A program made the translations under genes and the position numbers. This document shows positions 1 through 8,096 of a stretch of 24,596 nt of DNA, piece after piece. Origin of the DNA: Rhodanobacteraceae bacterium UBA703 (GTDB lineage: Bacteria; Pseudomonadota; Gammaproteobacteria; Xanthomonadales; Rhodanobacteraceae); the NCBI GenBank assembly GCA_002297645.1, contig DBMH01000060.1:1-24596 (forward strand). The letters run 5' to 3'. The notes under the pieces are model-generated. The model searched no databases and had not been told where the DNA came from. It was given only the letters and a program-made list of their open reading frames with translations. Every line of letters begins with the position of its first letter. Positions within the stretch are counted from its first letter, which is position 1.

Positions 1-1
1 C

Positions 2-3000
2 ATGAATCGACTCATCCTCGGCCGCGTCGCCGCGACGGCGCTCGCCCGGATCGCACGCGTGCGCGCCTGCGTCGCCGCGTTCGCGCTGCTGGCGCTCGCG
101 CTCCTCGCGACGCCGGCTTCGGCCGTCACCAATGCCTGGGCACCGGCGGGTTCTCTGGCTACGGCGCGCCAACTGCATACGGCAACGCTGCTGTCGTCGG
201 GCAAGGTGCTGGTGGCGGGCGGAGCCTGCGGCGCCATCTGCATCTCTCTCGCCAGCGCCGAGCTGTACGATCCGGCCACGAACGCATGGAGCGCGGCGGC
301 ACCGCTGGCGACCGCGCGTTTCCGGCACACGGCAACGCGGCTGCCCTCAGGCAAGGTGCTGGTGGCGGGCGGAGAAGGCGGCAGCGGCAACGCTCTCGCC
401 AGCGCCGAACTGTACGATCCGGCCACGAACACGTGGAGCCCGGCCGCATCGATGGCGACCGCGCGTTCCCAGCCCACGGCAACGCTGCTGCCGTCGGGCA
501 AGGTGCTGGTTGCCGGTGGAGTCAACGGCGGCTCTCTCGCCAGCGCCGAACTGTACGATCCGGCAACGAACAGGTGGAGCGCGGCCGGCGCTCTGGCCGT
601 GGCGCGGCAGGACCATACGGCAACGCTGCTGCCCTCGGGCAAGGTGCTGGCGGCGGGGGGATACAGCGGCGGCTTTCTCGCCAGCACCGAACTGTACGAT
701 CCGGCGACGAACACATGGAGCGCGGTGGGCAACCTGGCCACGGCGCGGCGCAAGCACACGGCGACACTGCTGCCGTCGGGCAAGGTGCTGGTGGCGGGTG
801 GATACCAAAGCAGCGGCGATGCGCTCGCCAGCGCCGAGCTGTACGACCCGGCAACGGACACATGGAGCGCGGCCGGTGCTCTGGGCGCGGCGCGCTACAA
901 CCACAAGGCGGCGTTGCTGCCGTCGGGCCGGGTGCTGGTGGCTGGCGGCAAGAACGGCAGTCGTCTCGCCAGTGCCGATTCGTACGATCCGGCGACGAAC
1001 ACATGGAGTGCGATCGGCAATCTGGCCGTGGCGCGGGAGAACCACACGATAACGCTGCTGCCCTCGGGTCGACTGCTGGCGTTGGGCGGAATTGGCGACC
1101 CCGCCACCCTTCTCTCCAGCGCCGAGCTGTACGATCCTGCGGCGGGCGCGTGGAGCGCGGCGGGCGCTCTGGCCGCCGCGCGAGATGCCCATACGGCAAC
1201 GCTGCTGCCGTCGGGCCAGGTGCTGGCAGTGGGCGGACTCATCGGCAACCACGCTGTCGCCAGCGCCGAGCGATACGATCCGGCGACCAACACATGGAAC
1301 GCGGCGGGTGACCTGGGCGCGGCGCGCTACAAGAACACGGCGACGCTGTTGCCGTCGGGCCAGGTGCTGGTGGCGGGCGGAGCCAGCAGCAGCGGCTATC
1401 TCGCCAGCGTCGAGTTGTACGATCCGGCAGCGAACGCATGGAGCGCCGCCGGCGCGCTGGCCCAAGCGCGCACCGAGCACACCGCCACGTTGCTGCCGTC
1501 GGGCAGGGTATTGGTGGTGGGCGGATTCAACGGCAGCATCTATCTCGCCAACGCCGAGTCGTACGATCCGGCAACGAGCACCTGGAGCGCGGCGGCGGCG
1601 TTGACGACCAGACGCTCCCTGCACACGGCGACGCTGCTGCCATCGGGCCGGGTGCTGGTGACGGGCGGAGCAACCAGCGCCGACGTACCGATCGCCAGCG
1701 CCGAGCTGTACGATCCGGCGACGAACACCTGGAGCACGGCCGGCGCGCTGGGCACCGCGCGCTTCGGCCATACGGCAACCTTGCTGCCTTCGGGTCGGGT
1801 GCTGGTGGCGGGCGGAGCAAACAGCGCTTACGAGCCGGTCGCCAGCGCCGAGCTGTACGATCCGGCAACGAACACCTGGAACGCGGCCGGCGCGATGGCC
1901 TCGGCGCACGAGTTCCACACCGCGACGTTGCTGTCCTCGGGTCGGGTGCTGGTGGCGGGCGGATTCTCCGGGGGCAGCAACGTCCCGATCGGCAGCGCCG
2001 AACTGTACGATCCGGCGACGAACGCCTGGAGCGCGGCCGGCACGATGGCCTCGGCGCGCGCGCTCCAGACTGCAACGTTGCTGCCCTCGGGCCAGGTGCT
2101 CGTGGCGGGCGGAAGCCCCGACGGCTACGTTTCTCTGGCCAGCGCCGAGCTGTACGACCCCGGTCTCGCGCCGGTCGCCGCGCTGCGGCCGGGCTTGAGC
2201 GCGGTCAACCCTTTTCTGTTGCAGACCAGCCCGCTCGCCGCGGCCAGCCCCGGCAGCGCGACCGTCGCCAATGCGGTGACGGCGACGGGCTTCATGCCGC
2301 AGCGTGAAGGCGGTGGAGGCGAGTCCAGCCAGTCCGCCGGCAATGCGCCGGTATTCCAGGTGCAACGCGTCGACAACGACCAGATGCGTTTCATCCCGAA
2401 CGACGGCTCGATCGCGATGACCGACACGACATTCACCGGCGCCGCGAGCGCGCTTGCCGGCTTTCCGGCTGGCCCCGTTCTTGCGCGTGCGTGGGTGAAC
2501 GGCGTGCCGAGTGTGGCGCGCTATTCCACATTGGCAGTGACGCCGGGCAAGGTTGCGGCGCCGTCAGCCGCTGGCGGCCCGTTGCAGGCCAGCGTGAGTT
2601 TCGCCGATGTGACGGAAACGGGCGGCACGCCGGTCACCGGCTACACCGTAACCGCCTCGCCCGGCGGTGAGACCGCGAACTGCTCGGCGCCGTGCACGAG
2701 CATCGTGTTCTCCCCGCTCGATCCGGGCGATTACACGTTTACCGTTCACGCCACGAACGCAGCCGGGAGCGGCCCCGAATCGCCGGCGAGCAATGCCGCC
2801 ACCGTGACGGCGGCGACTCCCGCGCTGGACTGGCCCGCGCCGGCCGCGATCGTCTACGGCACGCCGCTGGGTGCGGCGCAGTTGAATGCGACGGCGACGT
2901 ACAACGGCAATCCGGTCCCCGGCACGTTCGCCTACGCGCCAGCGGTCGGCAGCGTGCTCTCTGCCGGCAACGGGCAGGTGTTGTCGGTGACGTTCGTGCC

Positions 3001-4870
3001 GTCCGACACGCTCCACTACGCGAGCGCTACGGCGAGCGCGGCGATCGACGTGACGCCCGCGCCGCTGACCGTGGCCGGCACGAGCGTGCAGAACAAATCG
3101 TATGACGGCACCGCGGCGGCGACGCTGACCGGCGGCACGCTCGTCGGCGTGATCGCGGTGGATACGGGCAATGTGGTCCTGAGCCAAGCCGGCACGTTCG
3201 CCCAGGCCAACGTCGGCGCGGCGATCGCGGTGACGGCGAACGATGCGATAACCGGCAGCTCGGCAGGCAACTACACGTTGATCCAACCGACCGGTCTGAG
3301 CGCCGGCATCACGTCCGCTACGCTGACCTACACGGCGACGCCGCTGACGATGCCCTACGGCACCACGCCGAGTGGCCTCGGCGGCACGGTGACGGGCTTC
3401 ATCACCGGCGAGTCGCAGGCGACCGCCACTACCGGCACGTTGGCCTTCACGACGACGGCAACCGCATCGAGCGGGCCGGGCCAGTACCCGATCATCGGCA
3501 GCGGCCTGAGCGCGAATGCCGGCAACTACGTCTTCGTGCAGGCGGCGGGCAATCTCACCGCGCTGACGATCGAACGCGCCGCGCAGGCGGCGCTGAACCT
3601 CGTCGCGACGCCGGACGTGCTGATTCCCGGCATGACCAGCCAGCTCGCCGCGAGCGGCGGTTCCGGCAGCGGGGCCGTCAGCTACGGCGTGGACAGCGGT
3701 CCATGCAGCGTCAGCGGCAGCGTCGCCACGGCGACGGGCGTCGGCATCTGCGTCGTGCGCGCGACGAAGGCGGCGGATGCGAACTACGGCGCCGCCGACG
3801 CGACGGCGACGCTCGCCGTTCAGGCCGCCGTGCCGCCGACCGCGCACCCGCGGTCGGTGGCCGTGGCCTTCAACACGGCGCGGACGATCCAGCTGGTCGG
3901 CGACGACACCAATCCCGGCGGACCGTACGCAGTGACCTACGCGATCGTGGATGCGCCGCTGCACGGCACGCTCGCCGGTTTCGACGCGGCGAGCGGCGCG
4001 CCGACCTACACGCCGGCAGTCGACTACGTCGGCGCGGACCGCTTCACCTTCACAGTGTCGTCGGTGAACGGCGTGTCGCACGCCGCCACGGTGTCGATCG
4101 CCGTGGCAGCGCCGCAACTCGCGCTGTCGATCGAGGACGGGCGCGATTTCGCGCGCTATGGCCAGGTCGTCGACTACACCGTGACGCTGACCAATGCCGG
4201 CGACGCGGCGAACGCCGTGCCGGTGACGTTCGCACTGTCGGCCGGCTTCGACGCGGAGGGCTCGAGCTTCACATGCACGGGTGCCATCGACGGCGCGACC
4301 TGCGTGCAGGACGCGGCCGATCCCCTACATTTCACCGTCACGCTGCCGCCCGGCCGCTCGTTGACCTGGCTGGTCAGCGCACTGGTGCGAAGCGATGCGG
4401 CAGGCGACACGGTGGCGTTCGGCGTCGATGCCGTCGGCGCCGGTACCGCCGTCGACACCAATGTTCTGGTCGTCTTCCGCGACGGCTTCGACGTGCGCAA
4501 CGGCGACGGCACGCAGGTCGCGCCGATCGTGGCGGGCGAATGGGCGCGGGCGATCCTGGATGGCGACGGCTTGATCGACGCCGTCGTGCCGGCTTTGATC
4601 GGCGCGACGACAGTCCCCCTGCTGATCGTCCACGACGCGGCGCGCGAGGTGCGCGTCGAGGCGCGCAGTCTCGCCGGCGTGGTGCTCGTGCGCCTGTTCG
4701 AGCGCAGCGCCGACGGCGGCGAACGCGTCAGTGCCTGGAGCACGGCGCGGCCGGGCGCCACGCTCACGCTTGCCAGCGTTGCGCCGGAGGCGTCGTCCTT
4801 CGGCACCGCCACGTCATCGCCGCGCGCCCTGGCCTTGATCGGCGCCGAATCGGCGCTGGCGTTGCCGTGA
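2..4870 (+). CDS. Giant secreted Kelch-repeat / Ig-like multidomain protein
   Basis: The 1622-residue protein starts at the second base of the window, so no ribosome binding site is visible and the start is provisional. A long arginine-rich n-region and hydrophobic core end in ATPASA, giving a probable signal peptidase site after residue 41. Residues 44 to about 720 hold fourteen Kelch-type blades of 46-50 residues, with the pattern HTATLLPSGKVLVAGG then ASAELYDPAT then W. Downstream are an FN3-like segment (about 846-936), MBG/YDG-like Ig domains (about 1013-1200), a cadherin/VCBS-like domain (about 1276-1370) and a DUF11-like domain (about 1370-1490). The C-terminal part carries FRDGFD near 1492-1497, a tail motif I associate with exported proteins of Xanthomonadales. 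Fourteen blades would suit two seven-bladed propellers. A surface or extracellular adhesive or carbohydrate-related role is inference; no catalytic residues are recognised. Coding is certain, function unknown. Confidence 0.85.
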   Translation: MNRLILGRVAATALARIARVRACVAAFALLALALLATPASAVTNAWAPAGSLATARQLHTATLLSSGKVLVAGGACGAICISLASAELYDPATNAWSAAAPLATARFRHTATRLPSGKVLVAGGEGGSGNALASAELYDPATNTWSPAASMATARSQPTATLLPSGKVLVAGGVNGGSLASAELYDPATNRWSAAGALAVARQDHTATLLPSGKVLAAGGYSGGFLASTELYDPATNTWSAVGNLATARRKHTATLLPSGKVLVAGGYQSSGDALASAELYDPATDTWSAAGALGAARYNHKAALLPSGRVLVAGGKNGSRLASADSYDPATNTWSAIGNLAVARENHTITLLPSGRLLALGGIGDPATLLSSAELYDPAAGAWSAAGALAAARDAHTATLLPSGQVLAVGGLIGNHAVASAERYDPATNTWNAAGDLGAARYKNTATLLPSGQVLVAGGASSSGYLASVELYDPAANAWSAAGALAQARTEHTATLLPSGRVLVVGGFNGSIYLANAESYDPATSTWSAAAALTTRRSLHTATLLPSGRVLVTGGATSADVPIASAELYDPATNTWSTAGALGTARFGHTATLLPSGRVLVAGGANSAYEPVASAELYDPATNTWNAAGAMASAHEFHTATLLSSGRVLVAGGFSGGSNVPIGSAELYDPATNAWSAAGTMASARALQTATLLPSGQVLVAGGSPDGYVSLASAELYDPGLAPVAALRPGLSAVNPFLLQTSPLAAASPGSATVANAVTATGFMPQREGGGGESSQSAGNAPVFQVQRVDNDQMRFIPNDGSIAMTDTTFTGAASALAGFPAGPVLARAWVNGVPSVARYSTLAVTPGKVAAPSAAGGPLQASVSFADVTETGGTPVTGYTVTASPGGETANCSAPCTSIVFSPLDPGDYTFTVHATNAAGSGPESPASNAATVTAATPALDWPAPAAIVYGTPLGAAQLNATATYNGNPVPGTFAYAPAVGSVLSAGNGQVLSVTFVPSDTLHYASATASAAIDVTPAPLTVAGTSVQNKSYDGTAAATLTGGTLVGVIAVDTGNVVLSQAGTFAQANVGAAIAVTANDAITGSSAGNYTLIQPTGLSAGITSATLTYTATPLTMPYGTTPSGLGGTVTGFITGESQATATTGTLAFTTTATASSGPGQYPIIGSGLSANAGNYVFVQAAGNLTALTIERAAQAALNLVATPDVLIPGMTSQLAASGGSGSGAVSYGVDSGPCSVSGSVATATGVGICVVRATKAADANYGAADATATLAVQAAVPPTAHPRSVAVAFNTARTIQLVGDDTNPGGPYAVTYAIVDAPLHGTLAGFDAASGAPTYTPAVDYVGADRFTFTVSSVNGVSHAATVSIAVAAPQLALSIEDGRDFARYGQVVDYTVTLTNAGDAANAVPVTFALSAGFDAEGSSFTCTGAIDGATCVQDAADPLHFTVTLPPGRSLTWLVSALVRSDAAGDTVAFGVDAVGAGTAVDTNVLVVFRDGFDVRNGDGTQVAPIVAGEWARAILDGDGLIDAVVPALIGATTVPLLIVHDAAREVRVEARSLAGVVLVRLFERSADGGERVSAWSTARPGATLTLASVAPEASSFGTATSSPRALALIGAESALALP
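131..2163 (+). repeat. Fourteen tandem ~145-bp Kelch-coding repeats
   Basis: Each unit encodes one Kelch-type blade and is also strongly conserved as DNA, for example gccagcgccgagctgtacga and gtgctggtggcgggcgga recur with few changes. Unit length varies slightly because the loop after the GG doublet differs (for example ACGAICIS, EGGSGNA, VNGGS). The DNA-level similarity suggests recent expansion or ongoing conversion between units, so copy number may vary between strains. Confidence 0.85.
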
Positions 4871-5083
4871 GGCGCGCCGCTTGAAGGAACCTCCGAGAAC
4901 CTGCCCGCGATCGGCCCTTGCCCGATCATCGGACCGGATCAGCGATGAAGCCCGGCCACGCAAACGTCCTCCGCCGCCGGGAGGGTTCGGGCGAAGCGTG
5001 GCGGCCGGATCGCGGGGCGGGCGGGAGAGTCCTCGCTCCGCCCGCAATGCCCCGAAGTCGAGGAAGGTCCATCAACCTTCGCC

Positions 5084-5113
5084 ACGTCGTGCCCGCATTC
5101 GCGGGCACGACGT
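5084..5113. repeat. Perfect 13-bp inverted repeat (REP-like hairpin)
   Basis: Arms acgtcgtgcccgc (5084-5096) and gcgggcacgacgt (5101-5113) are perfectly complementary around the loop attc. This matches the general form of dispersed intergenic palindromes (cgtcgtgcccgc / gcgggcacgacg) common in GC-rich proteobacteria. It may act as a bidirectional terminator or transcript stabiliser. Confidence 0.75.
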
Positions 5114-5156
5114 CGGACAGATACATCAGAACGCCCCTGAGGATGCTCTGATTCTG

Positions 5157-5273
5157 CTCGTCATCCCGATGAAGGCCGGGATCAAGTTTCTGCAAGCCTT
5201 TGAATGCAAGGGCGCTGGATTCCTGCTTGACCAGCCCTTCGGCTTTTGATGAGCGCCTCGCAGGAATGACGAG
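5157..5273. repeat. Decayed ~117-bp element with short terminal inverted repeats
   Basis: The left end reads ctcgtcatcccg and the right end caggaatgacgag, so the outer bases ctcgtcat and atgacgag are complementary. An internal small hairpin (atcccg / cgggat) lies near the left end. The layout resembles non-coding dispersed repeats with tcattcc / ggaatga ends that are abundant in Xanthomonadales. It encodes nothing recognisable and sits directly beside the outer end of the integron array. Confidence 0.5.
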
Positions 5274-5297
5274 CGAGAAGCCGATTGATCAGGCCTT

Positions 5298-5408
5298 CCC
5301 TAATACCTGAGTCAAGCCGCCCCGAGAGTGGTGCGGTTTTTGGGCTGGCGCAGTGCAGAGCCCAAGACCGTGCCACGAAGCGGCGTCGGCTTGAACGATT
5401 AGTTAGGC
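5298..5408 (-). other. attC site of cassette 5 (terminal, long and degenerate)
   Basis: The inner core gttaggc (5402-5408) overlaps the TAA stop of the cassette ORF. The arm cggcttga near 5387-5394 pairs with tcaagccg at 5312-5319. The outer core on the minus strand is ATTAGGG (from ccctaat, 5298-5304) where GTTRRRY is expected, so it lacks the consensus G at the crossover. At 111 bp it is about twice as long as the other sites because of a larger central segment. It marks the distal end of the array. Confidence 0.75.
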
Positions 5409-5831
5409 CGCATCTTTCCTGGACTCTCGATTGGTATTCATTGACAAGAACAGAAACGTAATTACCGTCGGGATGATAAAACCCTTAAGGTAGGAGAGCG
5501 GATGCCTGCCGTCCAGGAAGCTAAATGGGAGTTCGAAGAACAATGCCCAATAATGCGTAGCGACGAGAGCGGAAATGGCGATCCACATTCCGTATAGGGC
5601 GAACCGTCGATTCATCGCGACCAGGAGCAGGCTGGCGATAATCAATATGCGAAGTATGGACTGCGCATGTACAAATTTGGCATGCTCATTGACGGTAGTG
5701 GCTCCATACAGATCAGTGCCGGAACCAAGATACAAGTCGTAGAGAGTGTACACGTGGTAGAAAATCAGCAGGCCAGCTAGCGCCCAAATGATCATTCTCC
5801 TAATTCGTAGAGATCTGCCGAAGACTTGCAT
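5403..5831 (-). CDS. Cassette 5: four-helix integral membrane protein, unknown function
   Basis: The protein is 142 residues from ATG at 5831. A longer open frame from 5933 exists, but its first 34 residues are a translation of the preceding attC site, so I use the internal ATG, which has a GGAG upstream. Four hydrophobic segments are visible at about 13-35, 57-74, 77-99 and 115-131, with an arginine-rich N-terminus (RSLRIRR) and a charged tail (NRESRKD). No family is recognised. The stop codon overlaps the inner core of its attC site, the usual compact cassette layout. Expression would need a promoter inside the array or read-through from Pc. Function cannot be inferred beyond membrane location. 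Confidence 0.75.
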   Translation of the reverse strand: MQVFGRSLRIRRMIIWALAGLLIFYHVYTLYDLYLGSGTDLYGATTVNEHAKFVHAQSILRILIIASLLLVAMNRRFALYGMWIAISALVATHYWALFFELPFSFLDGRHPLSYLKGFIIPTVITFLFLSMNTNRESRKDAA

Positions 5832-5870
5832 TGTCGCTTCGACTCCATGCGTGGGCGGCTGCTCGTTGCG

Positions 5871-5931
5871 GCCTAACGCTTGAGGAGCGGCGCCCGCGGG
5901 AGCGGGCGTCCGCTTGATCGAAAAGTTGGGC
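5871..5931 (-). other. attC site of cassette 4
   Basis: Core sites gcctaac (5871-5877) and gttgggc (5925-5931) bound a 61-bp imperfect palindrome. The central stem is agcgg-cgcccgc paired with gcgggcg-tccgct around ggga. On the minus strand the crossover core reads GTTAGGC. The arms differ in sequence from those of attC1 and attC3. Confidence 0.85.
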
Positions 5932-5955
5932 ACGACCTAACAACGCACCACAAAC

Positions 5956-6900
5956 TTAGAATTCTCGCGTTGTACCGTCTTGATACAGAATGTTCGTTAC
6001 GCGAAACTTGACCTTCATGTCCTTTACGTCCGTTGCCAGCATCCATTGATGCTCTTGGTCAAATTGGTTGTACTGAAACCCGGAGCCTTTTTCCGTGTAA
6101 CTTTCACCAGGAGAAATCGGCTTATCAATTGTCCAGCGAAGGCCAAATTTATTCTCTCCAAAAAGATCAGTAAAAAAAATCAATCCTTTGACAGCTCTAG
6201 CGGGTTTGTCCAGCCCACTTGCATCAAATACAACGTCGAGCCAAATATATTTTTGGTAATTTTGCTCCGCAAATTTTTTATGCGAGAGCGTTGGCACAAT
6301 TATTTGTTCTTGTAAGTTACCATCTACAATCAGCGTATCTTGCGCCGATTTTCCTGCTGTTTCCGATGCCGCTGGCGCGGAAACATCGGAAACGTTCTGT
6401 TGGAGTTTTGGCAAAGCTAATCCGTACTTTGCGACTAAAAATTGCTGTCTTAGAAGTGAAAGAGTATTTGTTTCTGTTGCTACACTCATTTGAGCCATTG
6501 CCCCAACGAGACCACCCGTTCCATCAGCCCGACTTGCGGCCTCCGAAACTTTTTTCTGCTGGCTTGCCAGTTCTGATTCAAGATTCTTCGCACGCTCAGG
6601 ATCTGGATTTGTTGTGGCAACTTGAGTGGTGATTTTTGCTCCTGCTTCAATCGCGTTTATCCGTTGCTGTACAAGCGCTTCATTTGTTTTGAGAATTTCC
6701 AGTCGCAATGCGATAAGCGTTTTGATTGCGCCTCCGCTGTATTTTGAATTATCCGCTTCTGCGGCTGCGACCTCTTTTCTTGTCGCCTCGAGCTCGGCTC
6801 GGAGAGCTTGAGCTTGCGATTGTTCCTCAGGGCTCAAGCTGTGTTTGCACGCCCCCAATGCGACAATGCAGATGACGCTGATAATGATATGACGTACCAC
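5956..6900 (-). CDS. Cassette 4: coiled-coil lipoprotein, unknown function
   Basis: I place the start at GTG 6900, giving 314 residues: AGGGGAG lies 7 nt upstream, and the longer open frame from 6999 runs backwards through the preceding attC. The N-terminus RHIIISVICIVALGAC is a classical lipoprotein signal with lipobox LGAC, so Cys18 should be lipidated. Residues about 22-60 and 100-125 are Glu/Ala/Lys/Gln-rich and look like coiled coil. The C-terminal third (about 215-314) is beta-rich with FFTDLFGENKFGL and ILYQDGT, suggesting one Ig-like or sandwich domain. The base composition is visibly more AT-rich than the flanking chromosome, a sign of foreign origin. A periplasmic envelope-anchored role is inferred; no family is recognised. 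Confidence 0.8.
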   Translation of the reverse strand: MVRHIIISVICIVALGACKHSLSPEEQSQAQALRAELEATRKEVAAAEADNSKYSGGAIKTLIALRLEILKTNEALVQQRINAIEAGAKITTQVATTNPDPERAKNLESELASQQKKVSEAASRADGTGGLVGAMAQMSVATETNTLSLLRQQFLVAKYGLALPKLQQNVSDVSAPAASETAGKSAQDTLIVDGNLQEQIIVPTLSHKKFAEQNYQKYIWLDVVFDASGLDKPARAVKGLIFFTDLFGENKFGLRWTIDKPISPGESYTEKGSGFQYNQFDQEHQWMLATDVKDMKVKFRVTNILYQDGTTREF

Positions 6901-6938
6901 GATGCGCTCCCCTGGTTGTGACGCCCCTTGCCGATAAT

Positions 6939-6998
6939 GCCCAACGGCTGAATTAAGCCGCGCCGCGAAGCGGCGTCGGCTTGAATGAACTGTTAGCA
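6939..6998 (-). other. attC site of cassette 3
   Basis: Core sites gcccaac (6939-6945, GTTGGGC on the minus strand) and gttagca (6992-6998) bound a 60-bp imperfect palindrome. The arms ttaagccgcgccgc / gcggcgtcggcttgaa are almost identical to those of attC1, as expected for attC sites that co-evolved with one chromosomal integrase. Confidence 0.9.
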
Positions 6999-7021
6999 AT
7001 CACTGCGACGTATCTCACCAA

Positions 7022-7768
7022 CTATTTGTCGAGGAATATCGATCCAAGCCCGACCTTGTTCTTGAATTGCCAGGCGAGCTGCAATCCTAAGCCCTGAGCG
7101 TCCGGGTAGATATGCCAATGATCAATGCCATACTTGAAGAGCCGACGACGAAAATCCTTGACTGCAGAAGCTTTAATTAGAAAGCCTTTGAGTCCGTTGG
7201 GGCTAAAGACTTTTGTGGGCTCTGGATGGATGGTAAAAATTCCCCGCTGCGCCCGGATGCGATCAAAGGCAAGAGGGGCTGTGAATCTTCCCTCCTTCTT
7301 GTTAGTGAATGGACTCGTGTTGCGATGATCCACCTCGTAGATGTAGCGCGAATACTTAACGGCGTACAAGACGCGATCGTTATCACTGTCTGCTTCAAGT
7401 GCAAAGTACAAAGCCGCGAGAGGACTAACTGACCAATCAAGTAGGCGGGTAGGCACGCCAATATGTTGTGCGTACGCGAGCCAGTCCCAGTCATCAAATC
7501 GATGACCATTCATAAGTGCCACGGCTCTATTCTTGAACTCTTCGAATAGGCGCTGCTCTTGGGCGAGCTTATATGGGCCATAGACGGCTTCTCGGCCGAT
7601 GCTGGGAACTAGGTAGTGCTTTGGTGAAGTGACACCACGGAAGATCCAGCCGGTGTCACGCATGGACTCAAGCTTTCCATGCAGATCCGTCCAGCTCTTG
7701 ATCTCAACATGTGATGCGTCGACGGCAGCTTTGGTCGCCTCTTTCCCCGATGCCTTCTTTGTAGCCAC
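7022..7768 (-). CDS. Cassette 3: FRG-domain protein, candidate defence or toxin effector
   Basis: The protein is 248 residues from GTG 7768, preceded by AGAGGGGAG with 6 nt spacing. WIFRGV (41-46) contains the FRG signature, followed by LVPSIGRE (53-60) and AQHIGVPTRLLDWSVSPLAA (100-119), the most conserved block of the FRG family. A lysine-rich N-terminal stretch (KKASGKEATK) precedes the domain. FRG domains are widespread in bacteria, often near mobile elements or defence genes; I know of no firmly established reaction for them. Placement in an integron cassette fits a self-contained accessory function. The family call is strong, the role in phage defence or toxicity is inference. Confidence 0.87.
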   Translation of the reverse strand: MATKKASGKEATKAAVDASHVEIKSWTDLHGKLESMRDTGWIFRGVTSPKHYLVPSIGREAVYGPYKLAQEQRLFEEFKNRAVALMNGHRFDDWDWLAYAQHIGVPTRLLDWSVSPLAALYFALEADSDNDRVLYAVKYSRYIYEVDHRNTSPFTNKKEGRFTAPLAFDRIRAQRGIFTIHPEPTKVFSPNGLKGFLIKASAVKDFRRRLFKYGIDHWHIYPDAQGLGLQLAWQFKNKVGLGSIFLDK

Positions 7769-7786
7769 CGCAAACTCCCCTCTGAT

Positions 7787-7843
7787 TGCTAACGCTTGAG
7801 TTAAGCGGCGGCGCAGCCGTCCGCCTTGAACGAGTTGTTAGGC
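7787..7843 (-). other. attC site of cassette 2
   Basis: Core sites tgctaac (7787-7793, GTTAGCA on the minus strand) and gttaggc (7837-7843) bound a 57-bp imperfect palindrome. The stem gttaagcgg-cggc pairs with gccg-t-ccgccttgaac. The inner core overlaps the TAA stop codon of the cassette ORF. Confidence 0.88.
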
Positions 7844-8092
7844 GGCTGACCTGTGCTTAGCACGTGCCGCCCGCCAGCCCACATAAGCACAAAGCAGTGC
7901 GAACCAGACAGTTAGGATCATAGCGAAATGAGCCTGCCGACAGCGTAGATGCTCGGCGAGCAGCGAAAACTCAAAGTTGCAGAAGCCTGATGCCAGGCTT
8001 GCGGCCGAAAAAGTCCACATGAAGCAATAGAGCGATGCCAGTGCGCTAAGAATTGAGCCCGCAATTAACCGTGGTTGTGATCTAACTTTCAT
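7838..8092 (-). CDS. Cassette 2: small two-helix membrane protein
   Basis: The protein is 84 residues with hydrophobic segments at about 9-35 and 55-74 and a basic tail (RAARAKHRSAA). Cysteines at 23, 38, 51 and 68 are scattered without a metal-binding spacing. The ATG at 8092 follows the attC core of the preceding cassette closely: the minus strand reads GTTAGGCGGCC then ATG, so the AGGCGG in and next to the core may double as the ribosome binding site. The stop overlaps its own attC. No family is recognised. Being the sole ORF of a well-bounded cassette supports it as a real gene. Confidence 0.7.
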   Translation of the reverse strand: MKVRSQPRLIAGSILSALASLYCFMWTFSAASLASGFCNFEFSLLAEHLRCRQAHFAMILTVWFALLCAYVGWRAARAKHRSAA

Positions 8093-8096
8093 GGCC

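Larger units (their letters stand above)
4871..5297. other. Intergenic region between the Kelch gene and the integron end
   Basis: No convincing gene is present. Short open frames here translate to strings such as VVPAFAGTT and VIPMKAGI, a familiar artefact of dispersed palindromic repeats. An imperfect GC-rich hairpin around 5012-5054 could end transcription of the Kelch gene but has no T-run. Two repeat elements are listed separately. Confidence 0.6.

Noticed and set aside
347..2365. 672-codon minus-strand frame opposite the Kelch repeats
   Set aside because: Its repetitive Arg/Gln/Ala-rich translation simply mirrors the tandem repeats of the coding strand.
4881..5249. Short ORFs downstream of the Kelch gene
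   Set aside because: They are translations of dispersed palindromic repeats (VIPMKAGI, VVPAFAGTT) with no coding character.
5832..5933. N-terminal extension of the cassette 5 frame (FSIKRTPAPAGAAP)
   Set aside because: It is a read-through of the attC hairpin, a common annotation artefact in integrons.
6901..6999. N-terminal extension of the cassette 4 lipoprotein frame
   Set aside because: It is translated attC and spacer sequence; the GTG at 6900 has a good ribosome binding site and begins a proper lipoprotein signal.
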